Assembly: GCA_016936255.1 (NCBI GenBank)
Contig: JAFGYE010000056.1
Coordinates: 62,001 to 126,000 of the forward strand
Reading direction: 5' to 3'
From: Marinifilaceae bacterium
GTDB taxonomy: Bacteria > Bacteroidota > Bacteroidia > Bacteroidales > Marinifilaceae
DNA length: 64,000 bases
In this document: one piece after another, positions 25,206 to 34,623 of the stretch
Layout of the letters: the number at the start of each line of letters is the position of its first letter
Numbering within the stretch: position 1 is the stretch's first letter
The notes under the pieces: model-generated
The model's input: the letters and a program-made list of their open reading frames with translations, nothing else
Told to the model about the DNA's origin: nothing
The model's database searches: none
Position numbers and translations under genes: made by a program

Positions 25206-26417
25206 ATGAGACAAACAACTTCAATTTTATTTTTTGCAAGAAAGACTACTAAACTGAAAAACAGAGAATCTCCAATCTTTGTTAGAATTACAATTGATGG
25301 TCAACGATTAGATATATCTCTAAAAAGAAGTATTGATTCTAAATTTTGGGATACTAATAAAGGAAAATGTAAAGGCAATTCACTTAAGGCAAAGGAAAAC
25401 AATCGATACATTCATTTTATGGATGAAAAACTCTTGAAAATTATAACTGATCTTGAAATTCAAGAAGAGTTGAATTGTAAAAATGTAAAAGCATGCTTGA
25501 ATCAGGAAAATGTTGATAAGAGCATTATAAGTATATTCAAAAAACACAATGAAAGATGTGAAAAACGTATTGGGATAGATATGGCAGAAGGTACACTAGA
25601 ACGGTACAGAACCTGTTTGAAACACACTCAGGACTTCATAACGCAACAATACAATTCAGAAGATTTACCTCTTACTAAAATCAATCACCAATTTATAAGT
25701 GATTTTGAACATTACTTTCGAACAGTACGAAAATGCTCTACCAATACCACATTTAAGTACCTTAAGAATTTTAAGAAAATAACTAACTGGGCTCTAGCAA
25801 ACGAATGGATGAGATCTGATCCTTTTGCAAAAATCAAGTTCAAAATGGAGAAGGTTGATAAAGAGTTTCTGAATGATGAAGAGTTGAATAAACTAATGGT
25901 GAAAGATTTCGACATCAAACGTCTTGAAATTATTAAAGACCTCTATTTGTTTTGTTGCTTTACAGGATTGGCTTTTTCAGATGTAAAATCTCTAAGCCAA
26001 GAACACATAGTAAAAGGCATAGATGGTAATCAATGGATAAAAAGTAAAAGGCAAAAAACTAAAGTCGAATTTGAAATTCCACTTTTTGAGATTCCCAAAG
26101 CCATTCTTGCTAAATACAAAGAAGATCCTATATGTATGATTCAGCAAAAGCTTCTGCCTGTACCCAGCAATCAAAAAATGAATGCCTATTTAAAGGAAAT
26201 TGCCGATATCTGTGGTATCAACAAAAACTTAAGTACACATTCAGCCAGACATACATTTGCAACCACAGTAACATTAGGCAATAATCTAAACATTAAGGCT
26301 ATTTCGAAGATGATGGGACATACCAACACCAGAATGACTGAAAACTATGCCAGAGCCAGCGAAAAACTCATCTCAAACGAGATGAGTAAGATTGAAGGGA
26401 TGTATCAATATGTATAA
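25206..26417 (+). CDS. Tyrosine recombinase (site-specific integrase, Bacteroidota type)
   Basis: 403 residues. N-terminal arm-binding domain (SILFFARKTTKLKNRESPIFVRITIDGQR), central SAM-like core-binding domain (~110-210), and C-terminal catalytic domain. Catalytic residues seen: beta-strand Lys in KSKRQKTKVEF, HSARHTF (His and Arg II), MMGHTNTRMTENY (His and the Tyr nucleophile). The first catalytic Arg, normally in TGLR, is absent: the motif reads FTGLAFSDVKSL. Loss of this Arg is known in some Bacteroidota integrases such as IntDOT. It starts 250 bp from the tRNA end and points into the island, as expected for the enzyme that made the insertion. Confidence 0.93.
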   Translation: MRQTTSILFFARKTTKLKNRESPIFVRITIDGQRLDISLKRSIDSKFWDTNKGKCKGNSLKAKENNRYIHFMDEKLLKIITDLEIQEELNCKNVKACLNQENVDKSIISIFKKHNERCEKRIGIDMAEGTLERYRTCLKHTQDFITQQYNSEDLPLTKINHQFISDFEHYFRTVRKCSTNTTFKYLKNFKKITNWALANEWMRSDPFAKIKFKMEKVDKEFLNDEELNKLMVKDFDIKRLEIIKDLYLFCCFTGLAFSDVKSLSQEHIVKGIDGNQWIKSKRQKTKVEFEIPLFEIPKAILAKYKEDPICMIQQKLLPVPSNQKMNAYLKEIADICGINKNLSTHSARHTFATTVTLGNNLNIKAISKMMGHTNTRMTENYARASEKLISNEMSKIEGMYQYV

Positions 26418-26436
26418 AACTGAAATAGCAAAATCC

Positions 26437-26460
26437 CCGAGCAACATTAATGTTGCTCGG
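26437..26460 (+). terminator. Perfect 24-bp palindrome after the integrase
   Basis: CCGAGCAACATT (26437-26448) is followed directly by its complement AATGTTGCTCGG. It lies 20 bp after the integrase stop. The T-run is poor, so termination is inferred from position and strength of the stem. Confidence 0.6.
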
Positions 26461-26627
26461 TTGAGTATAACCTCTGAAATAAGTACATAATTTAGATTGT
26501 AGCCCCAACAGAACCCAACCTAAAGCTCTTTAGTTGCTCACTATATGACACTTGCAATGTTTTAAATGAGTGAATATACCCTTATTTGTCCCCCTGAATT
26601 TTATTGCTTTTTTCTGAAAAGAAAGAT

Positions 26628-26654
26628 GCCCCTATTCAAATAATGAATAAGGGC
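26628..26654 (-). terminator. Terminator of the RHS cargo transcript
   Basis: GCCCCTATTCA (26628-26638) pairs with TGAATAAGGGC (26644-26654) with one mismatch and a 5-nt loop. On the - strand it is followed by a T-rich tail and lies 21 bp after the last cargo gene. Confidence 0.6.
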
Positions 26655-26675
26655 ACAGTTAATTAAAATTCGACT

Positions 26676-27137
26676 TTACTGCTTAATAATCTTCCATGTA
26701 CTCTTCTCACTACCAATGGTAATTACCATGAGATACAAACCAGCTGGTTTATCACTCAGGTTAATATCATTGGTTTGACTTGGAGTGTTACTTTTATAAA
26801 GCAAAGCGCCACCTGTTGTAAATACTTGTATGGAAGAATTGGTATCTAAATCTTCATAGCCCAGAATATCGACACGAAGTTGCCCACGGGTTGGGTTGGG
26901 GTAAATTTTTATTTCTTTCTCAGCTAAAATTTCGGTGAAGAAATCCTCACTTTTCTCAAAGGAAAGCTTTTCGGTATCACCTCCGTTTATTCCGCTTTTT
27001 GTACTGCTCAAATTAATAGTTCGACTTACTCTATTCCCTGCAGAGTCATAAGCAAAGTTTACATTATTTTGACTCATTCCATTTGTTGCATACAGTAGAA
27101 TGAAAACTAATATTAAATTAATAAATTTCATATTCAA
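26676..27137 (-). CDS. Short exported protein with one YD-like repeat and a type IX secretion sorting domain
   Basis: 153 residues. Signal peptide (FINLILVFILLYATNGMS). Residues ~27-42 read NFAYDSAGNRVSRTI, a single YD/RHS-like repeat. After a linker, the last ~80 residues are a T9SS type A C-terminal sorting domain: IKIYPNPTRGQLRVDI, then KPAGLYLMVITIGSEKSTWKIIKQ. It should be sent across the outer membrane by the type IX system. Only 8 bp after the small membrane protein and downstream of the RHS gene, so it belongs to the cargo unit. Function unknown; with almost no domain besides repeat and sorting tag it may display, anchor or help export the RHS protein, or be an RHS remnant. Confidence 0.75.
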   Translation of the reverse strand: MNMKFINLILVFILLYATNGMSQNNVNFAYDSAGNRVSRTINLSSTKSGINGGDTEKLSFEKSEDFFTEILAEKEIKIYPNPTRGQLRVDILGYEDLDTNSSIQVFTTGGALLYKSNTPSQTNDINLSDKPAGLYLMVITIGSEKSTWKIIKQ

Positions 27138-27145
27138 TTATACAG

Positions 27146-27514
27146 TTAATTTATATTCCAATTCATACGAAAAGATTGCAATAGTGAATCTTGTCTATAA
27201 ATATTTATCACTTCGGATCCTGAATGTTTTACAATACTATCCCCCTTATTTACAAACTCAAAAAAACCACTTCTATCTGCACTCCAAAGTGTTTTCTTAT
27301 CAATCTCTAACCTCTTTAGAATAAGTGTTTTATTGCCGTGATTTTCTTTGTCGATATATTTCTTAGTAACAATTCCAATATATTCTTTTTCAACCTGCTC
27401 CTTAAATAATTGTGGTATTTTGGAATTCTGATTTTCTATATTATAAGTAAAAAATAAAATACCACTAATAATTAAAAAACATATATAGCCATACTTAATC
27501 CAAATTCTTTTCAT
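27146..27514 (-). CDS. Small membrane-anchored protein after the RHS gene; candidate immunity protein
   Basis: 122 residues. One N-terminal TM segment (ICFLIISGILFFTY, residues ~11-26) and a periplasmic-facing or extracytoplasmic domain with KEYIGIVTKKYIDKENHG and SGFFEFVNKGDSIVKHSGS. I do not recognise a named family. It starts 45 bp after the end of the RHS gene in the same direction, the place where polymorphic-toxin loci usually encode immunity. That role is an inference from position and size. It could also be an assembly factor of the RHS protein. Confidence 0.6.
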   Translation of the reverse strand: MKRIWIKYGYICFLIISGILFFTYNIENQNSKIPQLFKEQVEKEYIGIVTKKYIDKENHGNKTLILKRLEIDKKTLWSADRSGFFEFVNKGDSIVKHSGSEVINIYRQDSLLQSFRMNWNIN

Positions 27515-27558
27515 ATTTTTTAACGTTTAATTATTAAACACATAATAACCCTATTGGA

Positions 27559-30500
27559 TCAATAAAACAAAGGTGTTATTGAGGTAGATGTATTCCAATG
27601 TCCATAACCTATATCAATTCCTTTTGCAAAACCTGAAAATGAAGACTGATAATATTCTGATGGCATACCAAAATCACAATTATTATCAACACCCAATTCA
27701 AATCCCATTGCACCCATACCTAATGATGAAGAATATCCCTGACCTTCAATTGAAAAAATATCGGCATTACGTCCCCTTGTTCCATGAACATAAAATACTT
27801 CTGGTGCTACTGATAAAGAAACAGCATCACCTTCAGCTCTTTTTTCTGTAAAATACCACCCTAAACCTCTATTGTCAGCTATAAATCCAAAACTTACTCC
27901 AAAACCATCACCTAAAAAACTGCGATCACCAATTCTAAATTCAGGATAAGCAATATCAAAGCTAACTCCTAGAGCTACGGGACCCAAAACCCATTCTTCA
28001 CCAAACCTATATCCTTTATTTAAACCATTAACTAATCCATAACTATTCATATTAATATCCCATGTAACACCAGCTGCACTGCCTAGAGTTTTATTTTCAT
28101 AAATAGCCAAAGCATAAGATGCAGTTCCATTATTTCTAAAGTTTATATCAAATCCAGCTTGTAAATAAGACTGAATAGTTTTTGCTCCTTGAGAATTATA
28201 AGTTCCTTTAACATCTTTCCGAAGACTAGTTTTGCTTACCCAATTTCCTGTTGGACCTAAGATATTGGCTTCATAAAACGAAGGCCCTCCATAATCTATT
28301 GACCCATCATAATTATAAATAGTCCCCAAATTCCAGCTCATTGTACCACCTCCTCCTGTGCCGTACCAATTTGCACTGCCAGAACTAACCTGTCCTGTTT
28401 CGCTGTAATTGTCTATTCTGTCCGCTGGTCTGCTAGTATACCCACTAGGGTCGGTGTACTTTAAGGGATTATTCCAAGCGTAGCTGTAACGATTCATATT
28501 TTGAGTGTTGCCTGGATCCTGCAATACAGGGTCTGGACTTAAAAAACGCCCCACCTTAGGATCGTAAACACGACCGTTCATGTTGATCAAACCAAAACCG
28601 TTCATGTGTTCGTGCATGGTGTAGCCTCTATTAATCAGAAAATCTGTTCTGCTGTCAGTCAAAGCCCAGTTGCCTGGACTTCTTCTGTTTCCCCAGGCAT
28701 CGTAAGCATATTCCTCTGCAATATAACCACTTTGGTTGCTCAGTCCAACAACAGAACCCAAATAATCGGTGTGTACAAAGTACAAATCTCCGGTTGTACT
28801 GCCTGAACTGATAAATACTGCAGCTAATCCACTTGGTGCCGAAATATAATGATAGTGCTTTTCGACTCCACTGCTTTGGTTTTTATTTACCTCATAATTA
28901 CTACCCGTGTAATAGTTGGTTTCCTTTTTTGCACCACCTTCATATAATCTGCTCAACTTTCGTGCATGACCTGCTCCATAAGCAAATTCTATTTTTTTTG
29001 CAAGCCCATTCAAGGTTTGCTCAATATCGTTTACTTTATTGAATGCAGTATAAGAAACCGATTCATCCGAAGGCTGATAGGAACTATGGGGATTCTGAAT
29101 AGAGGTAACTGCATGTTTTTTCACAGAGTGCTTGTATTCATAGCTTCCTACATCCGATTTTGTGAGCAAATTTCCTGTATTATCTCCCGTGTAAGTTACA
29201 TCAGAACCTTTACTTGATGTCGTTAATCGATTCATTGCATCAAAAGCAAAATCTTCAATTTGGTTCCCGTGCAGGATGTCTTTTCTTCGGGTCAGGTTTC
29301 CTTTTACATTAATGTCAAAATCCCAATTGGACAATACACGGCTGCCCACTTTAGCACTGATTATATCGGGCTGATACCACGAATCGTAAGTTTTAGTCAC
29401 AACGGCACCATTCCCATAGGCATAAGAGGTAAACTGTCCCATATCATTGGTGACTGCCTGATTCCAAATCAATTTGTTGTTTTTATCCCTGATTTCAGTT
29501 ACCAAACCATCTCCATTGTAGGTGTGGTTCACATAGTAACCTGTCGGATAGGTAATCCTGCTTACCTGACCATTGCTGTTGTAGGCATAACTATTGGTAT
29601 AGGTTTTTGTTATCCCTCCATCATAAATTTTTTCGGTATGCGTACTTGTTCTTCCGTATCCATCGTAGGTAGCACTCTCAACCACCTTCGAGTTGAGCAG
29701 TATCTGATTTATTGCCCCAATATTCCCCGAAGGATCGTATTGCCATTGGGTGGTTTCGCCACCTGATTGTAATGTACGGGTTGTGATGCGACCTAATTTA
29801 TCATACGCATAACTATAAGTATGATTGTTGGCTGTTGTACTACTGGTTATTTGTCCGAATGCATCGTAAACCGCTGATGTGGTACCAGCATCCGGATCGG
29901 TAGTTTGTATTACATTTCCCTGCTGATCGTAAACATGATGAATGGTATTTTGTCCGAACTTAATGTCTTTAACCAATCCGTTGCTGTAGTAATCGTAGGT
30001 AATTTGACCTCCCGGATCTTTTGCCGATTTCACAAAACCTGCACCGTCGATTGTTGTTTCTTTCCATGATTCAGGATTGGTGACTTTGGTTGTAAGACCA
30101 TTATACGTATAAGTTACCGAACCTCTGCCATTTGGTAAGGTGGTTGCAGAAGGTCTTCCGTAAGTATCGTAAGCGAATGTTTTCTCGGCTGTTTTGGTCG
30201 AAGAAAATGGCAAACTAATCGCTGCAACTCTACCTTTTGAATCGTAACGGGTATCTGTTTTTATTGTTTTGGAATTGTAGCCCTTACCTTCACTTCGGAT
30301 TACCCGGCCCAACCGATCAAAATAACTGGAGGAAGGTGCATTGCCAGTCAGGGTAGAAGATGCTTTGTAAACGCATCCCGCAATAGAACTGTTCCAGCTA
30401 ATGGTATTCGTATTGCTTGTTCCATCAGGATAATTGGTTTTTAAAGCCTGTCCAAAACCATTGTAGGTAAAACTGGTTACCCGATTATTTGCATCGGTCA

Positions 30501-33471
30501 CGGTTAACTGATTACCAGTAACTGGATCGTAAGCAGCCTTGGTTACATGTCCTAATGGATTTGTTTCCTGAGTCACAAATCTTTTGGTAGCATCGTACGC
30601 AAAAGAAGTTGTTCGGCTTGTTACTCCACTACCCGATAATGTAACGGAACTTACTTTGCCGGAACTATAAGCATAAGTTTCGGTAACCGCTTTAGGTGTT
30701 CCGTACAATTGTGTTTTCTGTGCCAATTGATGGTTAGAATAAACCCATTTCGTAGTGGTGCTGATTGCTGTATGATCGGTATGATCTTGAGTCGTGGTAA
30801 CACTTGCAGGCCTTCCCGGCATCCAATAGGTTGAATTTACAAGATTGTTATAAGTGATGCTTTGTGTTTCGCTTAGTGCACCACCCAGATTTTTGCTGAT
30901 ACTTATCGGATTATAATAACTGTCAAAACCCGAATAGGCAACCGTATTGGTAATTCCTCTTAGATGATCAGTCTGAGATTGTGCACTTAAATAGCTAATT
31001 AATCGAAAGCCTTTGCTTCCATTTACCTTTGCGACATTGTTCGTAAAACTTGCTGATGAAACCAACGAACCTGACAGTTTTGAACTTGTGCTTTTCAAAG
31101 CTCCCACATAATAGGCACCTAGAAACTCAAAATTTGAAGTCGATTCAGCATTTTGTACTGACTCACTTTGGGTGTACTCTTTACAGCCTAAAAATCCGTA
31201 ATTTTTATGAACTGTTTGATTTTTGTATTTGTAGGTGGTATTGGAAACAGTTACTCCATCGGAGGTCATGCTGATTCCCTTTACCATTTTATTTTTACCC
31301 TGATAGTAGGAAAGATTAGCATCGCCAGTACTCGCATCCTGCGAGTAAATATTCCCGTCATTTGTCCTTTGATAAGTAATGGCGTATTTGTTATTCATCC
31401 CATCCGAAATTTTTGTAACTAGGTTTTCATTACCTAAATCGTCAGAGAGTATTTTTTGAAAGGTTGAAACTCTATCATGAGCAAAAATTACATCATCAAT
31501 ATTATCACCATTAAAATCCTGAACGCCTATATATGAAAGTGTTCTGGCAACCAGATAGTCCTGAAAACCAAAAGGACGAAGATCATTTCTTGTTTTGGAA
31601 GTAAATCCCTTTCCACCCGTACTATAATGAACAACTGCCTTACAATAACTAATAGATCCATAAACTTCGTCCTTGACAACAATTGAAACCTGATAAATAT
31701 CAGTCAAGCCATCACCATTAAAATCTCCGGTTAATACTTTTCTGTATTTTTCATCTTTTATAAATTCTGTCCAAACAACAGGGTATGTACCTTGTTCAAA
31801 TCCAGTCCCAGTGCCGTAATATAATTTTCCATGCGTATAATCCAATATGTCTATAATCCCATCACCATTAAAATCAACAAATTCATAATCGATTGAACTT
31901 GTTATAATACTAGTAGTATAAAGGTGTTTAAATTTAGAGTCTGTAGGATTTAATTCATATACGCTTAGTCCGCTACTGGATATGATAAAAACATCCTCGC
32001 TGTTGTTGTTATTAAATTTATGAGCGGAGAAATCACGATTAGTTAAAGAAAGGTAAGGAAAATCAGAAGCCTGAACACCATCTACACTGATAATCTCACA
32101 AGACTTTAATTTTCTTTCTAATACAATTACATTCTTAGTATTATCCCCATTTAAATCCGCAACAATAATATCAATTTCTCGGTAATCAGATACAGGTGTT
32201 TCATTGAAATCTCCACCAGAATGAATTCTTTTGACAACTCCATCCTTATAGCCAAAACACTCATAGCTATAACCTTGGGGATGTACATAAGGACAAAATA
32301 TATCATCCTTTTGATCCCCATCAAAATCCAAAATTTGAAAACCTTTGAACCCACTATACATGGATTTTGTCTCTATTAAGGTTTCGCTGTTACCATCTGA
32401 ACTTGTCAGATAAATATCATATTTATCACCATAAGTATAGCTTGATTTGTTAGGATATTGAATAAAATCCAAGCGACCGTCACCGTTAAAATCCCCATAC
32501 TCTCTTAGAGGAGCATCTTTAGCAACGTTTGTATTATAAGTTGTATAATTATTCGATTTTCCCCAATTAATAACAGTAGAGTTCAATTGAGTACCATCTG
32601 TCCCCAATACCTTAATCTCGTTCAAGTATGAATACATATCCTTGTAATAAGAAAATTGATATTCCCGAAAACGACTCCCTTGTCCGTTTACTTTAATTTT
32701 GCTAAGTATTTTGTGTTGCTTAATTTCAATTCCCTCAAAATACAGGCTGGTTTTATCATCTCTTGAAGCATACTCGAAAACAATTGAATTTCCAGCATAC
32801 GTAATTTGATTGATTCGAAAACCGTAAGTGTCATTCAAATATGAGTAGTTAATACGATTACCATCATAATCGGATATGGATTCTACATACCATTGTAAAA
32901 TACCACTACTTCCACTCAATCGTGAATTGGAGTCATTGCCATACAAATAAATTCTTCCATTTGGCATCCACACTTTAAAGTAAATGCTTGTAGTTGATCC
33001 ATACAAAATAACACGAACTTTGTTGCTGTTATCCAAACGGTATTCGGAGTTTGCAGCACCATAAGTTCCACTTACCAATATCAATCTGCTTCCTCCTAAA
33101 TAAAGAGCATCGGAAGTATTATAATCTACCTTTTTTGAATTCCCATCTTGAATAAATGAATTTGCTCCTCTCGAAATAAAAGAAATACCCGTTAAATTAA
33201 CTCCATACCCTAACAATCCATTTGACGATCCACTATTGTAATTCACGGTTAAGCTGGGAACCAGGCCATTTACTCCTGGTGGAACCTGGATAGGCACTTG
33301 GTAGTTCGAACTTCCATTTGGTGAGGTTGTTAACGAACCCGGAATACTTCCTACCTGGTAGCTTGTATTCAATGTTCTGGCATCTGCATTTACGGGCGTA
33401 GTCACATATTGTGCATGCAAACTCCCCCATAAGCCGACAGATAAAATAAAAGTGAGTAAATTTTTAACCAT
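27559..33471 (-). CDS. Giant secreted RHS/YD-repeat protein with SpvB/FG-GAP N-terminus and a unique C-terminal tail
   Basis: 1970 residues. Signal peptide MVKNLLTFILSVGLWGSLHAQ. Residues ~30-110 are SpvB-like (GSIPGSLTTSPNGSSNYQVPI, LVPSLTVNYNSGSSNGLLGYG). Residues ~320-690 hold FG-GAP/VCBS Ca-binding repeats (DFNGDGRLDF, DFDGDQKDDIF, DFNGDGIIDI, DFNGDGLTDI, DFNGDNIDDV). Many YD repeats follow to ~1560, then the RHS core YFVHTDYLGSVVGLSNQ... AYDAWGNRR, RVYDPKVGRFLSPDP and YTDPSGY (~1635-1680). The last ~290 residues are a Gly/aromatic, beta-rich tail that I cannot assign. By analogy the repeats form a shell around a C-terminal effector. It has no T9SS tag itself. It is the largest gene of the island and appears to be cargo. 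Confidence 0.9.
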   Translation of the reverse strand: MVKNLLTFILSVGLWGSLHAQYVTTPVNADARTLNTSYQVGSIPGSLTTSPNGSSNYQVPIQVPPGVNGLVPSLTVNYNSGSSNGLLGYGVNLTGISFISRGANSFIQDGNSKKVDYNTSDALYLGGSRLILVSGTYGAANSEYRLDNSNKVRVILYGSTTSIYFKVWMPNGRIYLYGNDSNSRLSGSSGILQWYVESISDYDGNRINYSYLNDTYGFRINQITYAGNSIVFEYASRDDKTSLYFEGIEIKQHKILSKIKVNGQGSRFREYQFSYYKDMYSYLNEIKVLGTDGTQLNSTVINWGKSNNYTTYNTNVAKDAPLREYGDFNGDGRLDFIQYPNKSSYTYGDKYDIYLTSSDGNSETLIETKSMYSGFKGFQILDFDGDQKDDIFCPYVHPQGYSYECFGYKDGVVKRIHSGGDFNETPVSDYREIDIIVADLNGDNTKNVIVLERKLKSCEIISVDGVQASDFPYLSLTNRDFSAHKFNNNNSEDVFIISSSGLSVYELNPTDSKFKHLYTTSIITSSIDYEFVDFNGDGIIDILDYTHGKLYYGTGTGFEQGTYPVVWTEFIKDEKYRKVLTGDFNGDGLTDIYQVSIVVKDEVYGSISYCKAVVHYSTGGKGFTSKTRNDLRPFGFQDYLVARTLSYIGVQDFNGDNIDDVIFAHDRVSTFQKILSDDLGNENLVTKISDGMNNKYAITYQRTNDGNIYSQDASTGDANLSYYQGKNKMVKGISMTSDGVTVSNTTYKYKNQTVHKNYGFLGCKEYTQSESVQNAESTSNFEFLGAYYVGALKSTSSKLSGSLVSSASFTNNVAKVNGSKGFRLISYLSAQSQTDHLRGITNTVAYSGFDSYYNPISISKNLGGALSETQSITYNNLVNSTYWMPGRPASVTTTQDHTDHTAISTTTKWVYSNHQLAQKTQLYGTPKAVTETYAYSSGKVSSVTLSGSGVTSRTTSFAYDATKRFVTQETNPLGHVTKAAYDPVTGNQLTVTDANNRVTSFTYNGFGQALKTNYPDGTSNTNTISWNSSIAGCVYKASSTLTGNAPSSSYFDRLGRVIRSEGKGYNSKTIKTDTRYDSKGRVAAISLPFSSTKTAEKTFAYDTYGRPSATTLPNGRGSVTYTYNGLTTKVTNPESWKETTIDGAGFVKSAKDPGGQITYDYYSNGLVKDIKFGQNTIHHVYDQQGNVIQTTDPDAGTTSAVYDAFGQITSSTTANNHTYSYAYDKLGRITTRTLQSGGETTQWQYDPSGNIGAINQILLNSKVVESATYDGYGRTSTHTEKIYDGGITKTYTNSYAYNSNGQVSRITYPTGYYVNHTYNGDGLVTEIRDKNNKLIWNQAVTNDMGQFTSYAYGNGAVVTKTYDSWYQPDIISAKVGSRVLSNWDFDINVKGNLTRRKDILHGNQIEDFAFDAMNRLTTSSKGSDVTYTGDNTGNLLTKSDVGSYEYKHSVKKHAVTSIQNPHSSYQPSDESVSYTAFNKVNDIEQTLNGLAKKIEFAYGAGHARKLSRLYEGGAKKETNYYTGSNYEVNKNQSSGVEKHYHYISAPSGLAAVFISSGSTTGDLYFVHTDYLGSVVGLSNQSGYIAEEYAYDAWGNRRSPGNWALTDSRTDFLINRGYTMHEHMNGFGLINMNGRVYDPKVGRFLSPDPVLQDPGNTQNMNRYSYAWNNPLKYTDPSGYTSRPADRIDNYSETGQVSSGSANWYGTGGGGTMSWNLGTIYNYDGSIDYGGPSFYEANILGPTGNWVSKTSLRKDVKGTYNSQGAKTIQSYLQAGFDINFRNNGTASYALAIYENKTLGSAAGVTWDINMNSYGLVNGLNKGYRFGEEWVLGPVALGVSFDIAYPEFRIGDRSFLGDGFGVSFGFIADNRGLGWYFTEKRAEGDAVSLSVAPEVFYVHGTRGRNADIFSIEGQGYSSSLGMGAMGFELGVDNNCDFGMPSEYYQSSFSGFAKGIDIGYGHWNTSTSITPLFY

Positions 33472-33800
33472 AAAAAAGTGTTTAATTTGATAAAAAACAA
33501 TTCACTCCTTTATTCTGCTTTTTCGAAAAAGGTAACCCGTAAAAGCAATTATTTAATTAACAAAATCAGTTATTCGTTGATTATATGAAACATAGAATTG
33601 TTATTTGTAAAAATTCCACATAGTAAAAGTGACATATTGTTAGTTTTGCAGATATTCATACCGGACATTAAGCTACTTATCAGACGTCTAGTAGATGGCT
33701 GGACGGATAAAAAAAGCCAATTAATATTTTAAGTGGCTCAGGTCTCAATTGCCCGAAGTCTAAAATATCAGTTCCACTTTGTCATTATGAAAAAGCCAAT
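33472..33800. other. AT-rich leader upstream of the RHS gene
   Basis: No gene. On the - strand AAAGGAG (about 25 bp before the RHS ATG) could serve as ribosome binding site. A promoter for the RHS gene must lie here or in the repeats beyond, but no clear TTTG / TAnnTTTG pair was found. Confidence 0.4.
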
Positions 33801-34370
33801 ACAGAGAATCAAAACCTAATCATTGAGCAATAATAAAGGTGTTTTAAGTAGGTTTTATCCCGGTCTTAGCCCGGTTTCTTACCTAGATAAACTGATCACC
33901 CATACAGAAAAACAAATTATCTTAGTGGAAACTCCCATTTTGCCAGTAAAATCAGCCAACACAGAGAATCAAAAACTAATCAGTAAGCAATAATAAAGGG
34001 GTTTTAAGCAGGGTTTATCCCGGTCTTAGTCCGGTTTATTTCCTAGATAAACTGATCACCCAGACAGAAAAACAAATCAATACAGTGGAAACTCCCATTT
34101 TGCCAGTAAAATCAGCCAACACAGAGAATAAAAACCTAATCATTGAGCAATGGTAAAGGGGTTTTAAACAGGTCTTATCCCGGTTTCTTACCTAGATAAA
34201 CTGATCACACAGACAGAAAAACAAATTATCTTAATGGAAACTCCCATTTTACTAGTAAAATCAGTCAATACAGAGAATGAAAACCTAATCAATAAGCAAT
34301 AATAAAGATGTTTTAAGCAGGGCTTATCCCGGTCTTAGCCCGGTTATTTATCTAGCTAACCTGATCATCC
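33801..34370. repeat. Long tandem repeat, ~160-bp unit, about 3.6 copies
   Basis: Units begin with ACAGAGAAT at 33801, 33961, 34121 and 34270. The first two are 160 bp, the third is 149 bp and lacks 11 bp (TCTTAGCCCGG) by internal deletion, and the fourth is partial. Each carries TTATCCCGGTCTTAGCCCGG-like and CTAGATAAACTGATCAC segments, and they differ by scattered substitutions. No open frame spans the unit. Located between cargo and replication genes of the island. Confidence 0.92.
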
Positions 34371-34404
34371 ATATTCTCAAATTTAAGAAAAATCGTGTTT
34401 TCTT

Positions 34405-34606
34405 CTTACCCTCTTACCCAACTTCCACAACTCACTCATTTGCAAAGCTTCTGGCAGGGTAAGATAAGTTTACTCTTCTTACCCAAAATCCATTTTTGAG
34501 AAAATTACAAGAATCCTCTTACCCTTGGGTAAGAGGAAAACCCACACCTTACCCGAAGTAAAACCCTGATTACTTATCGTTTAAGCAGTCAGGGTAAGAG
34601 GGTAAG
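34405..34606. repeat. Iteron-like cluster: nine CTTACCC heptamers
   Basis: CTTACCC at 34405, 34413, 34478, 34518 and 34548; inverse GGGTAAG at 34457, 34527, 34592 and 34600. The pair at 34516-34535 makes a hairpin CTCTTACCC-TT-GGGTAAGAG. Two direct pairs are spaced 8 bp (34405/34413 and 34592/34600). The cluster ends 18 bp from the end of the VapE-like gene. Dense heptamers in both orientations beside replication genes suggest an origin or regulator-binding region. Confidence 0.85.
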
Positions 34607-34623
34607 AAGAAAACCTGAAAAAA

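Noticed and set aside
29260..29766. 168-codon open frame on the + strand inside the RHS gene
   Set aside because: It mirrors the repetitive YD-repeat coding sequence on the other strand; no start context, no recognisable domain.
33801..34370. CRISPR-like array
   Set aside because: Units are 160 bp, nearly identical along their whole length, with no short repeat/variable spacer alternation and no cas genes.
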